DNA of 57,258 nt from Jeotgalibacillus sp. R-1-5s-1 (GTDB lineage: Bacteria; Bacillota; Bacilli; Bacillales; Jeotgalibacillaceae), in NCBI RefSeq assembly GCF_004405105.1, contig NZ_SORW01000004.1, positions 1 to 57,258 of the forward strand, given 5' to 3'. Position numbers and translations under genes: made by a program. The notes beneath the pieces were generated by a model. The model made no database searches. It was not told the origin of the DNA and was given only the letters and a program-made list of their open reading frames with translations. This document shows positions 19,936 to 30,400 of this stretch, piece after piece. How positions within the stretch are numbered: position 1 is the first letter of the stretch; each line of letters begins with the position of its first letter.

Positions 19936-19944
19936 TGCTACAAT
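19936..19944 (+). promoter_or_regulatory. Extended -10 promoter of ispE
   Basis: TGCTACAAT (TACAAT at 19939-19944) lies only six bases after the end of the 150-nt repeat block. Confidence 0.55.
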
Positions 19945-19985
19945 AATTTCAATGACTTGAGGGAAGATTGAGGTGTGGGTTATTT

Positions 19986-20852
19986 ATGATGATGGTGAAA
20001 GCACCGGCGAAGATTAATTTGTCGCTTGATGTGCTGCATAAGAGGCCGGATGGGTTTCATGAGGTGGAGATGGTGATGACCACTGTGGATCTGGCTGATC
20101 GGATTGAGTTGCATGAAGTCAAGGGGACCAGAATTCAGATTGTTTCGCATGACCGTTTCGTGCCGAGTGATCAGCGGAATCTGGCGTATAAGGCGGCTGA
20201 AAAGCTGCAGAAGAAGTATCAGGTGAATAAAGGTGTCGAGATTACGATCCATAAGCAGATTCCCGTTGCGGCTGGTCTTGCGGGTGGCAGCAGTGATGCA
20301 GCCGCTACGTTAAAAGGATTAAATAAGCTGTGGGATCTTGGACTGTCGGCTGATGAGCTGGCTGAGGTTGGCACGGAGATCGGTTCTGACGTTGCGTTTT
20401 GTATTTATGGAGGAACAGCGCTTGCGACGGGGCGTGGTGAGAAGATTGAAGAGCTTCCGGCACCGCCGAAATGTTGGGTGGTTTTAGCGAAGCCGTCTAT
20501 TGGTGTTTCGACAGCGGATATTTATCAGAATCTGAAGCTTGATAAGGCCGATCATCCGGATACGAAGGCGATGGTTCAGGCGATTCATGACCAGGATTAT
20601 GATGGTATTTGCCAAAACCTCGGCAATGCACTCGAATCAGTGACGTTAAATCTGTATCCGGAGGTCCGGCAGATTAAGGAGCAGATGCATCGTTTTGGTG
20701 CGGATGCGGTGTTGATGAGCGGGAGCGGTCCAACAGTGTTTGGACTCGTTCAGTATGAGTCGAAGGTGCCCCGTGTTGTAAATGGCCTGCGTGGATTTTG
20801 TGACCAGGTGTTTGCCGTCCGCATTTTAGGTGCGCGGGATCCCCTTGCTTAA
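19986..20852 (+). CDS. ispE: 4-diphosphocytidyl-2-C-methyl-D-erythritol kinase
   Basis: 288 residues. GHMP kinase of the MEP isoprenoid pathway. [12 protein letters not shown] near the N-terminus and the ATP-binding loop [20 protein letters not shown] (about residues 95-114) are intact, as is [11 protein letters not shown] near the C-terminus. Start ATG 19986 with GAGGTG upstream; the ATGs at 19989 and 19992 are equally possible. Confidence 0.95.
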   Translation: MMMVKAPAKINLSLDVLHKRPDGFHEVEMVMTTVDLADRIELHEVKGTRIQIVSHDRFVPSDQRNLAYKAAEKLQKKYQVNKGVEITIHKQIPVAAGLAGGSSDAAATLKGLNKLWDLGLSADELAEVGTEIGSDVAFCIYGGTALATGRGEKIEELPAPPKCWVVLAKPSIGVSTADIYQNLKLDKADHPDTKAMVQAIHDQDYDGICQNLGNALESVTLNLYPEVRQIKEQMHRFGADAVLMSGSGPTVFGLVQYESKVPRVVNGLRGFCDQVFAVRILGARDPLA

Positions 20853-20880
20853 AGACGGATAATGATGATATAGTTACAAT
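20852..20880 (+). promoter_or_regulatory. Weak candidate purR promoter
   Basis: AAGACG, 17 bases, TACAAT (20875-20880). The -35 matches at three positions only. Confidence 0.35.
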
Positions 20881-20882
20881 AC

Positions 20883-20895
20883 ATTATTCGGGTTT
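20883..20895 (+). promoter_or_regulatory. Candidate PurBox
   Basis: ATTATTCGGGTTT matches the inverted PurBox (AWWGTTCGGWWWT) at 11 of 13 positions. It lies between the -10 and the ribosome site of purR, consistent with autorepression. No paired second box was found. Confidence 0.4.
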
Positions 20896-20913
20896 AGGAG
20901 GCTACGCACCGGC

Positions 20914-21750
20914 ATGAAGGTAAAACGCAGTGAACGCTTGATCGATATGACACATTATTTAACAGAACATCCACGTGAGCTCGTATCTCTGACTTTTTTT
21001 GCAGATCGCTATTCATCTGCGAAGTCATCTATCAGTGAAGATTTGGTCATTGTAAAGGAAACGTTTGAAGCAAGAGGAATTGGTTCGTTACAGACTGTTC
21101 CTGGTGCAGCGGGAGGAGTCCGTTTTGTTCCGGGTATACGCCGGGATCAGGCTGAAAAAGCTATCAGCATTCTTGCATCCAACGTCTCTGCCTCTGACCG
21201 TCTGTTGCCTGGGGGATACTTGTTCATGACAGATATTCTCGGTGATATTCATTTAATGAATCATGTCGGCAAGCTGTTTGCCGGTGCATTTGCCAACGAA
21301 AAAATTGATCTGGTTATGACGGTTGCGACCAAAGGAATCGGCATTGCGCACGCAGTAGCCCGATACCTTGGTGTACCTGTTGTAGTAGCCAGGCGCGACA
21401 GCAAAGTAACGGAAGGGTCAACAGTCAGTATCAACTATGTATCCGGTTCATCTAAACGAATCCAGACGATGGTTTTATCTAAACGCAGTGTGAAACAGGG
21501 AGCCCGGGTGCTGATTGTCGATGATTTCATGAAAGCCGGCGGTACTGCAGCAGGAATGAAGAATCTGCTGGAGGAGTTTTCTGCCACGGTGGCCGGAATC
21601 GGTATTTTTGTTGAATCAGAACATAATGAAGAAAAACTGGTGGACGACTATATTTCGTTACTCCGTCTGACGGAAGTGGATGAAAAGGGTAAGTCCATCA
21701 AAATCGAGCCGGGCAATTATTTTGACCGCGTTAAAACATTTTTAAAGTAG
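20914..21750 (+). CDS. purR: Purine operon repressor PurR
   Basis: 278 residues. An N-terminal winged helix ([19 protein letters not shown]) precedes a type I phosphoribosyltransferase domain. The PRPP motif [14 protein letters not shown] (about residues 200-213) is the effector-binding site; Bacillus PurR has no transferase activity and senses PRPP or ppGpp. ATG 20914 follows AGGAGG with a longish spacer. It precedes ridA as in B. subtilis. Confidence 0.95.
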   Translation: MKVKRSERLIDMTHYLTEHPRELVSLTFFADRYSSAKSSISEDLVIVKETFEARGIGSLQTVPGAAGGVRFVPGIRRDQAEKAISILASNVSASDRLLPGGYLFMTDILGDIHLMNHVGKLFAGAFANEKIDLVMTVATKGIGIAHAVARYLGVPVVVARRDSKVTEGSTVSINYVSGSSKRIQTMVLSKRSVKQGARVLIVDDFMKAGGTAAGMKNLLEEFSATVAGIGIFVESEHNEEKLVDDYISLLRLTEVDEKGKSIKIEPGNYFDRVKTFLK

Positions 21751-21769
21751 CCTTAAGGAGGAGATCTTT

Positions 21770-22144
21770 TTGAGAACGATACAAACAAATGAAGCACCAC
21801 AGGCGATTGGACCTTACTCACAGGGAGTGATCGTCAATAATATGTTTTACAGTTCAGGTCAGATTCCGCTTACACCAGAAGGCGTTTTAGTAGAAGGCAG
21901 TATCGAAGAGCAGACGCATCAGGTATTTAAAAATCTTCAGGCTGTACTGAAAGAAGCCGGTGCATCACTTGATACGGTCGTAAAAGTCATGGTATTCCTT
22001 GATGATCTAAATGATTTTGAAGCGGTTAACGCGATTTACGGTGATTATTTTGGAGATCACCGCCCGGCACGTTCATGTGTAGAAGTATCGAAGCTTCCAA
22101 AAGGTGCAGGCGTAGAGATTGAGGTTATTGCACTCGTAAAATAA
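21770..22144 (+). CDS. ridA: RidA family enamine/imine deaminase (YabJ)
   Basis: 124 residues. Hydrolyses reactive enamine/imine intermediates from PLP enzymes. [25 protein letters not shown], the active-site Arg in PARSCVEV and the tail VEIEVIAL are the RidA signatures. TTG start at 21770 with AAGGAGGAG upstream. Co-transcribed with purR. Confidence 0.94.
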   Translation: MRTIQTNEAPQAIGPYSQGVIVNNMFYSSGQIPLTPEGVLVEGSIEEQTHQVFKNLQAVLKEAGASLDTVVKVMVFLDDLNDFEAVNAIYGDYFGDHRPARSCVEVSKLPKGAGVEIEVIALVK

Positions 22145-22151
22145 ATGATGA

Positions 22152-22227
22152 TAAAAGCTTTTTCTTTAAAAGGATGACCCTGTTTTGGCAGCGTTATTCC
22201 TTTAAAAAGAAAAAGCTTTTCTTTTTT
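22152..22227 (+). terminator. Long terminator hairpin after ridA
   Basis: AAAAGCTTTTTCTTT and AAAGGA pair with TCCTTT and AAAGAAAAAGCTTTT over about 22 pairs, followed by CTTTTTT. The loop is about 24 bases. Confidence 0.85.
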
Positions 22228-22271
22228 GGAAAAAAACCTGAAATTTTTTATGACTATTTTCACTTTTATGT

Positions 22272-22297
22272 AGGAATTCAGGTCCCCCGTGAAGAAA
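22272..22297 (+). promoter_or_regulatory. Candidate sigma H promoter of spoVG
   Basis: AGGAATT (22272-22278), 12 bases, GAAGAAA (22291-22297), against AGGAwWW-N12-RnnGAAT. spoVG is the classical sigma H gene of B. subtilis. Confidence 0.65.
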
Positions 22298-22339
22298 GTA
22301 TAAGTTGGGAAAATTGAAATGGGGAAGGTGGTGAAAGAA

Positions 22340-22633
22340 ATGGAAGTAACAGATGTGAGATTAAGGCGTGTGAGCACAGATGGCAGGATGCGTGCAATCG
22401 CTTCCATTACATTAAATGGAGTCTTCGTCGTTCACGATATCCGTGTCATTGACGGCAATAATGGATTGTTTGTTGCGATGCCAAGTAAACGGACACCGGA
22501 TGGGGAGTTTCGCGATATCGCGCATCCGATTAATTCAGAAATGCGGGAAATGATCCAAGGATCGGTGCTGGCTGAATACCATCGTGCAGACGAAGCAACT
22601 GAATCACAACAATATGAAGAAGCAGGTGCGTAA
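22340..22633 (+). CDS. spoVG: Septation/RNA-binding regulator SpoVG
   Basis: 97 residues. [20 protein letters not shown], then [10 protein letters not shown] and [22 protein letters not shown], is nearly invariant across Firmicutes. SpoVG binds RNA/DNA and affects asymmetric septation. ATG 22340 was chosen because the family starts MEVTD. Flanked by a sigma H-like promoter and a terminator, so it is monocistronic. Confidence 0.96.
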   Translation: MEVTDVRLRRVSTDGRMRAIASITLNGVFVVHDIRVIDGNNGLFVAMPSKRTPDGEFRDIAHPINSEMREMIQGSVLAEYHRADEATESQQYEEAGA

Positions 22634-22656
22634 TCATACATAACCTGCACCCACCG

Positions 22657-22690
22657 AACCTGGCTGCCGCATTATCAGCCGGGTTTTTTG
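22657..22690 (+). terminator. Terminator after spoVG
   Basis: AACCTGGCTG pairs with CAGCCGGGTT (one G-U), followed by TTTTT. Confidence 0.85.
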
Positions 22691-22717
22691 TTATGCGCAT
22701 TAGGGCGGGACTCAGTT

Positions 22718-22890
22718 GGCTAAAGGCATGAAGAGCCCCCGGTCTGCGCCGGGATTTTTCACGAAAGTGACCAGGCTGAGACCAAATGTGACCAAGTTGA
22801 GCGGGAAAGTGACCAAGCTGTATTAAAAAGTGTCCAAGTTCAGCCAAAATGTGACCAAGTTTGATCAGAAAGTGACCAAATGCCTCACCG
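22718..22890 (+). repeat. Lead hairpin plus 21-nt period array D
   Basis: Lead: TAAAGGCATGAAGAG, then GCCCCCGG, TCTGCG and CCGGGATTTTT (22721-22758), with a CCCGG/CCGGG stem. Six units then start at exactly 22767, 22788, 22809, 22830, 22851 and 22872, each GTGaCCAAG or a close variant. This is the cleanest 21-nt array in the window. Confidence 0.8.
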
Positions 22891-23075
22891 CATACGCCGC
22901 TAAACGCGAACTTCCGCTTTTCTTTATGTCCAGCTCCGGCGGGCAGGGACTAGCAAACTTCCCGTCCCCTCGTCCGATAAGTCAACATCGGTTCACTTCG
23001 TTCACCGTGTTTCCTTTATCTCCGTCGGGGCCAGTCCAGTTTGTACGTCCCTAAACACCCGCCTCCACCTTTCTT
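22891..23075 (+). repeat. Single 150-nt repeat copy upstream of glmU
   Basis: It begins CTTCCGCTTTTCTTTATGTCC at 22911 and ends CCTCCACCTTTCTT near 23075. The internal hairpin is at 22976-23020. It follows the 21-nt array directly, the same order as before ispE. Confidence 0.75.
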
Positions 23076-23084
23076 TGTTACAAT
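23076..23084 (+). promoter_or_regulatory. Extended -10 promoter of glmU
   Basis: TGTTACAAT (TACAAT at 23079-23084) starts right after the 150-nt repeat ends. Confidence 0.5.
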
Positions 23085-23180
23085 AGAATGACAGATTACT
23101 CTGAAATCGGGAGTTTCCTTGAAATGCAAGTGTTTTTGTAATATATTCGAGAGTGAAAAATGTTGACTGGAGGACCGGGA

Positions 23181-24554
23181 ATGTCGAATCGATATGCGGT
23201 TATATTAGCTGCGGGTCAGGGGACGCGCATGAAATCTAAATTATATAAAGTACTTCATCCTGTTTGTGGCAAGCCGATGGTTGAGCATGTGCTTGATCAG
23301 GTGAAAGCTGCGGATATGAATGAGGTGATTACGGTTGTTGGTCATGGTGCTGAACTTGTTCAGTCAAAGCTAGAAGGCCGTTCACAGTTTGTTCTTCAGG
23401 AAGAGCAGCTTGGAACTGCGCATGCTGTGATGCAGGCAAAGGATCGTCTTCACGGTAAAGATGGCATTACGCTTGTGGTTTGTGGTGATACACCGCTGAT
23501 TACGACGGAAACGATGTCGTCACTTATTCAGCATCATGAGGAACAACAGGCAAAGGCAACGATTCTGACAGCGCACGAAGAAGATCCAACGGGTTATGGC
23601 CGGATTATTCGTGATGAGGCTGGTCTTGTGAAGCGGATTGTGGAACATAAAGATGCGAGCGAGGATGAGCGGGCTGTTCAGGAAGTCAATACAGGTACAT
23701 ACTGTTTTGATAACCGGGCTCTGTTTGAAGCGCTTGAAAAAGTGAATAACGATAACGTCCAGGGCGAATATTATCTGCCTGATGTGATCGAAATCCTTCA
23801 GACTGAAGGGGAGACAGTGGCGGCTTACCAGACTGCTTCTTCAGATGAAACCCTCGGTGTAAATGATCGCGTTGCTTTAGCACGTGCTGAAAAGCTCATG
23901 CAGGCAAGAATCAATGAAAAGCATATGAGAAACGGGGTCACATTTATCGATCCTGCCTCTACTTATATCGGCAGTGAAGCTGTAATCGGCCGCGATACGA
24001 TTGTTTATCCGGGAACGGTGATTGAAGGCCCAACGGTCATTGGAGAGGATTGCACAATCGGTCCAAACACTGAAATTAAAAACAGTACGATTGCAGATCA
24101 GACCGTGATCAAGCAGTCGGTTGTGCATGACAGTGAAGTTGGATCACATGTTGCGATTGGGCCATTTGCTCACATCCGTCCGCAGTCTGCGATTTCAGAT
24201 GAAGTGAAGATTGGAAACTTCGTTGAAATTAAAAAGACGCAGTTTGGCAAAGGAAGCAAGGCGTCTCACCTCAGCTATATCGGCGATGCTGAAGTGGGTG
24301 CAGGCGTGAATCTCGGCTGTGGTTCGATCACGGTTAACTACGACGGTAAAAACAAGCATCTGACTAAAATTGAAGATGATGCTTTTATCGGCTGTAATTC
24401 AAACCTGATTGCACCTGTCACGATTGGAAAAGGCGCTTATGTTGCTGCCGGTTCTACGATTAATAAGGATGTGCCGGGAGAGGCGTTATCCATTGCCCGG
24501 GCACGTCAGGAAAATAAAGAAGGCTACGCACGCAAGATTCACACTAAAAATTAA
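23181..24554 (+). CDS. glmU: Bifunctional UDP-GlcNAc pyrophosphorylase/GlcN-1-P acetyltransferase
   Basis: 457 residues. Makes UDP-GlcNAc for peptidoglycan and teichoic acid. The N-terminal uridyltransferase has [11 protein letters not shown] (about residues 10-20) and the C-terminal half is a left-handed beta helix of hexapeptide repeats (from about 250), with the acetyltransferase catalytic region [19 protein letters not shown]. The start is ATG 23181 with GGAGG upstream; the upstream in-frame TTG has no site. prs follows 12 bases later. Confidence 0.96.
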   Translation: MSNRYAVILAAGQGTRMKSKLYKVLHPVCGKPMVEHVLDQVKAADMNEVITVVGHGAELVQSKLEGRSQFVLQEEQLGTAHAVMQAKDRLHGKDGITLVVCGDTPLITTETMSSLIQHHEEQQAKATILTAHEEDPTGYGRIIRDEAGLVKRIVEHKDASEDERAVQEVNTGTYCFDNRALFEALEKVNNDNVQGEYYLPDVIEILQTEGETVAAYQTASSDETLGVNDRVALARAEKLMQARINEKHMRNGVTFIDPASTYIGSEAVIGRDTIVYPGTVIEGPTVIGEDCTIGPNTEIKNSTIADQTVIKQSVVHDSEVGSHVAIGPFAHIRPQSAISDEVKIGNFVEIKKTQFGKGSKASHLSYIGDAEVGAGVNLGCGSITVNYDGKNKHLTKIEDDAFIGCNSNLIAPVTIGKGAYVAAGSTINKDVPGEALSIARARQENKEGYARKIHTKN

Positions 24555-24566
24555 TTGGAGGCTACC

Positions 24567-25526
24567 ATGTCTACAGAATATGCCAATTCGAAATTAAAAA
24601 TCTTTTCCCTGAACTCAAATCACGAACTAGCAAAGGATATTGCTGAAGCAGTAGGACTGAAGCTTGGGAAATGTTCAGTTACACGATTCAGTGACGGTGA
24701 GATTCAAATTAACATCGAAGAAAGTATCCGTGGTTGTGATGTATTCGTTGTCCAGTCAACTTCAAGTCCGGTGAATGAAAACTTAATGGAACTTCTGATC
24801 ATGGTTGATGCACTTAAGCGTGCATCTGCAAAAACAATTAACATTGTGATGCCTTATTACGGATATGCACGTCAGGACCGCAAAGCACGTGCCCGTGAAC
24901 CAATTACAGCAAAACTGATTGCGAACCTTCTTGAAACAGCGGGTGCAACACGCGTGATCACGCTTGATCTTCATGCACCGCAAATTCAGGGATTCTTTGA
25001 TATCCTGATTGACCACCTTCGTGGTGTGCCGATTATCGCTGAGTACTTCCTTGAGAAAAATTTCAATCCGGAAGAAATCGTTATTGTATCCCCAGATCAC
25101 GGTGGCGTAACGCGTACGAGAAAGCTTGCGGAACGCTTAAAAGCACCGATTGCGATTATTGATAAGCGTCGTCCAAAGCCGAACGTAGCAGAAGTGATGA
25201 ACATTGTTGGTAATGTTGAAGGGAAAACGGCGATTCTGATTGATGACATTATTGATACAGCCGGTACGATTACTCTTGCGGCTAATGCCCTGATCGAAAG
25301 CGGCGCGAAGGAAGTATACGCAAGCTGTACGCACCCTGTTCTGTCAGGCCCTGCCATGGAGCGTATTAACGAATCAGCGATTAAAGAGCTTGTTGTGACA
25401 AACTCGATTGCTTTAACACCAGATAAAAAAGGCGGAAAAATTGTCGAGCTTTCTGTAGCAAGTCTTCTTGCAGAAGCGATTATCCGTGTGTACGAAGAAC
25501 AGTCTGTTAGCATGCTGTTTGATTAA
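24567..25526 (+). CDS. prs: Ribose-phosphate pyrophosphokinase
   Basis: 319 residues. Makes PRPP for nucleotides, His and Trp. The class I signatures [28 protein letters not shown] and the PRPP loop [12 protein letters not shown] are intact. ATG 24567 follows TTGGAGGC. Co-transcribed with glmU and terminated downstream. Confidence 0.97.
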   Translation: MSTEYANSKLKIFSLNSNHELAKDIAEAVGLKLGKCSVTRFSDGEIQINIEESIRGCDVFVVQSTSSPVNENLMELLIMVDALKRASAKTINIVMPYYGYARQDRKARAREPITAKLIANLLETAGATRVITLDLHAPQIQGFFDILIDHLRGVPIIAEYFLEKNFNPEEIVIVSPDHGGVTRTRKLAERLKAPIAIIDKRRPKPNVAEVMNIVGNVEGKTAILIDDIIDTAGTITLAANALIESGAKEVYASCTHPVLSGPAMERINESAIKELVVTNSIALTPDKKGGKIVELSVASLLAEAIIRVYEEQSVSMLFD

Positions 25527-25534
25527 GTATATGA

Positions 25535-25566
25535 TACCCGGTACCGAGGATGGTGCCGGGTTTTTT
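25535..25566 (+). terminator. Terminator after prs
   Basis: ACCCGGTACC pairs with GGTGCCGGGT, followed by TTTTT. Confidence 0.9.
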
Positions 25567-25655
25567 AATGCTCTGAAAGAGTGATTAAGTCCTCGTTAAA
25601 TGCTTAGTAAATGAGTCTTATTTTCAATTTGCAAATAAAAAATCTTATAAAAAAC

Positions 25656-25680
25656 GTTTAATCCGGACAGCCAGGGGTAA
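25656..25680 (+). promoter_or_regulatory. Sigma B promoter of ctc
   Basis: GTTTAA (25656-25661), 13 bases, GGGTAA (25675-25680). The sigma B consensus is GTTTAA-N12-14-GGGTAT. ctc is the founding sigma B-dependent gene in B. subtilis. Confidence 0.8.
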
Positions 25681-25732
25681 AACAGTTGTATGGAAAAATC
25701 CATCGAATATTACTTTTGGAAGGTGATTAGAC

Positions 25733-26410
25733 ATGAGTGCAGTACTAAAAGCAACAAAACGTGAAGGATTCAAAAAATCAGATACAACAGCTCTTCGCAA
25801 CGAAGGTAAACTACCTGCAGTTGTCTACGGCTATAAAGTTGATAATACACCGATTTCCGTAAGTGAAATCGATCTCGTAAAGACAATCCGTGAGGTAGGT
25901 CGTAACGGAATCATCGAACTTGATATTGAAGGCAAAAAGCAGAAAGTCGTACTAAGTGATTATCAGAGCGACTTCCTGAAAGATGAAATTATTCACGCTG
26001 ACTTCCTGGCTGTTAACATGGCTGCGGAAATTGATGTAAATGTAACGGTGAATCTTGTAGGTGAAGCTGAAGGCGCGAAAGAAGGAGGCGTTGTGCAGAC
26101 AATTCTGCATGAGCTTTCAATCTCAGCAAAACCAAACGATATTCCTGAATCATTCGAGGTTGACGTAACTGAATTGAACATTGGAGATTCCTACACTGTA
26201 GAAGATCTTCGCAGCAAATATTCAGTAACGATTAACCACGAAGATGATGAGACAATCGTATCTGTTCTGGCTCCTCGAACTGAAGAAGAACTTGAAGAGA
26301 TGGAAGCTGAAGCGGGTGCTGGTGAATCAGGATCAGAGGGTGCTGAAGAATCAGAAGAGCCTGCAGCTGAATCAGATGAGAACACTGAAGAAGAAGCTGA
26401 AAAAGCATAA
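25733..26410 (+). CDS. ctc: General stress protein Ctc / ribosomal protein bL25
   Basis: 225 residues. The N-terminal L25 domain binds 5S rRNA (about 1-90, AVLKATKREGFKKSDTTALR, then LPAVVYGYK). The middle TL5-type domain (about 95-185) contains VEGVVQTILHELSISAKP-like residues. The last about 35 residues are very acidic and serve as a tail. It is the stress version of L25 and lies under a sigma B promoter. Confidence 0.94.
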   Translation: MSAVLKATKREGFKKSDTTALRNEGKLPAVVYGYKVDNTPISVSEIDLVKTIREVGRNGIIELDIEGKKQKVVLSDYQSDFLKDEIIHADFLAVNMAAEIDVNVTVNLVGEAEGAKEGGVVQTILHELSISAKPNDIPESFEVDVTELNIGDSYTVEDLRSKYSVTINHEDDETIVSVLAPRTEEELEEMEAEAGAGESGSEGAEESEEPAAESDENTEEEAEKA

Positions 26411-26423
26411 GTTAGATGATCAT

Positions 26424-26457
26424 GGTGCAACCTTTCTTTTGGAGGTTGCGCCTTTTT
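26424..26457 (+). terminator. Terminator after ctc
   Basis: GGTGCAACC pairs with GGTTGCGCC, followed by TTTTT. Confidence 0.85.
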
Positions 26458-26501
26458 CGTTTAATATAGAGAAAGGAATGTGAAAACAGAGGTGTTAAGT
26501 G

Positions 26502-27065
26502 ATGAAATTAATAGTCGGACTCGGAAATCCGGGAAAGCCTTACGATAAAACGAAGCATAACATTGGATTTGAAGTCATTGATGCATTGGCTGACAGATGG
26601 AATGCACCGCTTTTACAGGCGAAGTTTAAAGGTGTGTTCAGTAAGACGGTCATTAACGGGCAAAAGGTGATTTTGCTGAAGCCGCTGACTTATATGAATT
26701 TATCAGGAGAAAGTATTCGCCCGCTCATGGACTATTTTCAGATTGAGCCGGAGGATGTTGTAGTCATTTATGATGATCTTGATCTGCCGACAGGTGCGCT
26801 GCGTCTTCGCCAAAAGGGGAGTGCAGGTGGCCATAACGGCATTAAAAGTACGATTGCTCATCTTGGCACGCAGGAATTTAACCGGATTCGGATTGGGATC
26901 AGCCGTCCACCGCGCGGGATGAAAGTGCCGGATTACGTATTAAGCCGTTTTTCTGATGAAGAATGGGGTATCATGAAAGAAACGGTTGAAAAAAGTGCTG
27001 ATGCGTGTGAGCGCTGGCTTGAAAAACCGTTTTTAGAAGTAATGAACGAATTTAATGGATCCTGA
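26502..27065 (+). CDS. pth: Peptidyl-tRNA hydrolase
   Basis: 187 residues. Releases peptides from prematurely dissociated peptidyl-tRNA (spoVC in B. subtilis). The active-site His of [10 protein letters not shown], the GLGNPGKPY opening and GGHNGIKS are intact. The start is ATG 26502 after GAGGTG; GTG 26499 is possible. Confidence 0.96.
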   Translation: MKLIVGLGNPGKPYDKTKHNIGFEVIDALADRWNAPLLQAKFKGVFSKTVINGQKVILLKPLTYMNLSGESIRPLMDYFQIEPEDVVVIYDDLDLPTGALRLRQKGSAGGHNGIKSTIAHLGTQEFNRIRIGISRPPRGMKVPDYVLSRFSDEEWGIMKETVEKSADACERWLEKPFLEVMNEFNGS

Positions 27066-27067
27066 TT

Positions 27068-27097
27068 GAATATTCAGCCCTCTTTCCGCCTATACTA
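27068..27097 (+). promoter_or_regulatory. Candidate promoter of fin (sigma F-like)
   Basis: GAATA (27068-27072), 15 bases, GCCTATACT. This is a partial match to sigma F. A TATACT (27091-27096) with TTGAAT 19 bases upstream would be a poor sigma A alternative. Confidence 0.35.
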
Positions 27098-27126
27098 CAA
27101 TACAAGCAAGGTGAAGGAGGATAACG

Positions 27127-27357
27127 ATGGCTGTCTATTATCACTGTCGCCACTGCGGAAACGAGGTTGGCGCAATCGATACTCAATTAGTGGATGCCAA
27201 GCGGCTTGGAATTCATTCCTTATCAGCCGAAGAACGCCAGAACATGATATCGTATACAAACGAAGGTCACGTGAACATACAGACGATCTGCGAGGACTGT
27301 CAGGAGTCGCTCGAACGCAATCCTGACTTTCATGAGCTGGATCAATTTATACAGTAA
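27127..27357 (+). CDS. fin: Anti-sigma F factor Fin
   Basis: 76 residues. Fin (YabK) shuts down sigma F in the forespore to let sigma G take over. Two zinc knuckles are visible (CRHCGNEVG near the N-terminus and CEDCQESL near residue 58). ATG 27127 follows AAGGAGG. The gene lies between pth and mfd as in B. subtilis. Confidence 0.93.
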   Translation: MAVYYHCRHCGNEVGAIDTQLVDAKRLGIHSLSAEERQNMISYTNEGHVNIQTICEDCQESLERNPDFHELDQFIQ

Positions 27358-27412
27358 ACGCTTTGGATGAAGGTCCAAGGCATTTTTCTGTTTAGATTCG
27401 GAGGAGAACGAG

Positions 27413-30400
27413 TTGAAAACGCTAGTTAATGGTTTAATAAATGATGCTCAGATTAAAGCGGTCATCAACGATCTAACAGCCGAGCGCGGAGAACAGCTGT
27501 TATCCGGGCTTTCCGGTTCTGCAAGAAGTACATTCATGGCGGCGGTTTATCAGGATCACCAGCGACCGCTGATGGTTGTTACACCAAACCTGCTGAGTGC
27601 ACAGAAGCTATATGATGATCTCGCTCAATTAGTCAGTGAGGATGAACTGTTTTTATATCCGGCTAATGAATTGATTGCCGCGGAGATGAGTATTGCGAGC
27701 CCGGAGCTGTTAGCACAGCGTCTGGAAGCGATGAATCATCTCGCGATAAACGGACGGGGGTTTTATATCGTACCAATGGCGGGGCTGCGAAAGGTAGTGC
27801 CGCCTAAAGAGCAATGGGAAATTCACCAGTTCGAGCTTTCGATTGGAAAAGATCTCAACCTGGAGGAAACCCTTTCTTCGCTTCTTAAAATGGGTTATCA
27901 TCGCGCGGATATGGTTAGCAGTCCGGGCGAATTCAGTATGCGTGGAGGGATTCTGGACATTTACCCGCTGACCTCAGACCCGGTGCGAATTGAGCTGTTT
28001 GATACAGAAGTGGATTCGATCCGGACGTTTTCAGCGGATGATCAGCGTTCGATTGATTCGCTGGATCAGGTGTCGATCGGGCCGGCGAGTGAGCTCATTA
28101 TGGAGCCGGATCAGCTATTTCGTATTGCAGAAGAACTGAAAGAGCGCCTTCCTAAAAGTCTGAAGAAAGTAAAGCGGGCCGCTGTTAAAGAAGCAATGGC
28201 AGAGCAGATTGAATATGAAATCGGGCTGCTTGAAAACGGTCAGAAGCCCGACCAGCTTTTTAAATACCAATCTCTTGCCTATTCTAAAGCTGCCAGTCTG
28301 CTAGATTACCTGCCTCAGGATGCGCTTGTCTTTTTCGATGAAATCAGCCGCATTTACGAAATGGATGACACGCTTGAGAAAGAGGAGATGGAGTGGGCGG
28401 TTTCGCTGATTGAGGAAGGAAAGCTGCTGCATGATCTTCACGTTTCACACAAGCTGACGGACCTCATCGTCAAAAGTCCGCAGCAGAAAGCGTACTTCTC
28501 CCTTTTCACAAGAAAGATTGCCCATATTAACCCAAAGAAAATCCACTCATTTTCCTGTAAGCCGATGCAAAGCTTTCACGGGCAGATGCATTTGCTGAAA
28601 GCCGAGCTTGAACGCTGGAAAAAAGGAAAGTTCACGGTTGTGATGCTTGCACCGGACGGTCAGCGACTGCAGAAGTTTGAGCGTGTACTCGCAGACTATG
28701 ATATAGATGCGGCCATCGTCAAAGAAGGTGATCCGCTTATTCCGAATACGGTTCAAATCGTCAGCGGCTCTCTGCAGGCGGGATTTGAGCTCCCGATGAA
28801 CAAGCTTGCCGTCATGACCGAAGAGGAATTATTCCGTCAGAAAACACGAAAAACCAAACGTCGTCAAAAGCTTTCCAATGCAGAGCGCATTAAGAGTTAT
28901 TCAGAGCTGAAGGTTGGCGATTACGTTGTTCACGTGAATCACGGAATCGGGAAATACCTCGGAATTGAAACCCTTGAAATCAACGGTCTTCATAAAGACT
29001 ATTTAAATATTCATTATAAAGGAAATGACCAGCTGTACGTGCCGGTTGATCAGATTGAGCTCGTCCAGAAATATGTCGGCTCTGAAGGCAAGGAACCGAA
29101 GCTGTATAAGCTTGGCGGTACGGAATGGAAGCGTGTGAAGACGAAGGTCCAATCCTCCGTTGCAGATATTGCAGACGATCTGATCAAGCTGTATTCGGAG
29201 CGTGAAGCGGCAAAGGGCTTTGCATTCAGTACTGATACGGCAGAACAGCAGGATTTTGAAGCAGCCTTTCCTTATTCAGAAACAGAGGATCAGCTGCGTT
29301 CAATTGAGGAAATCAAAAAAGACATGGAACGCGACCGCCCGATGGACCGCCTTTTATGTGGTGATGTTGGGTACGGAAAAACCGAAGTGGCGATCCGTGC
29401 AGCATTTAAAGCCGTGATGGATGGTAAGCAGGTGGCGATTCTTGTGCCTACGACGATCCTTGCCCAGCAGCATTATGAAACGATGATGGAACGGATGCAG
29501 GACTTCCCTGTCAACGTTGGTCTTTTAAGCCGTTTCCGCTCTAAAAAGCAGCAGGATGAGACGATCAAGGGGTTAGCGCAGGGCTCGGTTGATATCGTTG
29601 TCGGGACGCACCGTTTACTTTCTAAAACGATCAAATACCGCGATATCGGTTTATTGATCATTGATGAAGAGCAGCGTTTTGGTGTGACACATAAAGAAAA
29701 AATTAAGCAGTTGAAAACAAATATTGATGTCCTGACTTTAACGGCAACGCCAATTCCCCGTACGCTGCATATGTCAATGCTTGGCGTACGTGATCTGTCT
29801 GTTATTGAAACACCGCCTGAAAACCGCTTCCCGGTCCAGACGTATGTGATGGAGTATAACGGTGCATTGATCCGTGAAGCGATCGAGCGTGAAATGGCGC
29901 GTGACGGACAAGTGTACTTCCTTTATAACCGGGTTGAGGACATTACGAAAAAAGCCGATGAAATTGCCTCGCTTGTGCCGGACGCAAGAGTTGCCATTGC
30001 CCACGGCCAAATGTCTGAAAACGAGCTGGAGTCTGTTATCCTGCAGTTTTTAGAGGGAGAATATGATGTGCTCGTTACGACGACCATCATTGAAACGGGC
30101 GTGGATATTCCAAACGTGAACACGCTGATTGTCCATGATGCCGATCGTATGGGGCTGTCCCAGCTGTATCAGCTCCGTGGTCGTGTCGGACGGTCAAACC
30201 GCGTTGCTTATGCGTATTTCACTTACCGGAAAGATAAAGTGCTCACAGAGGTTGCCGAACAGCGTCTGCAGTCGATTAAAGAATTCACCGAACTCGGATC
30301 CGGCTTTAAAATCGCGATGCGTGATTTAACGATCCGCGGAGCTGGAAATCTGTTAGGTGCCCAGCAGCACGGATTTATCGATTCAGTCGGATTTGACCTT

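Noticed and set aside
22767-22890. The regular arrays as a CRISPR locus.
   Set aside because: Whole 21-nt units drift together with no alternation of invariant repeats and unique spacers, and there are no cas genes.
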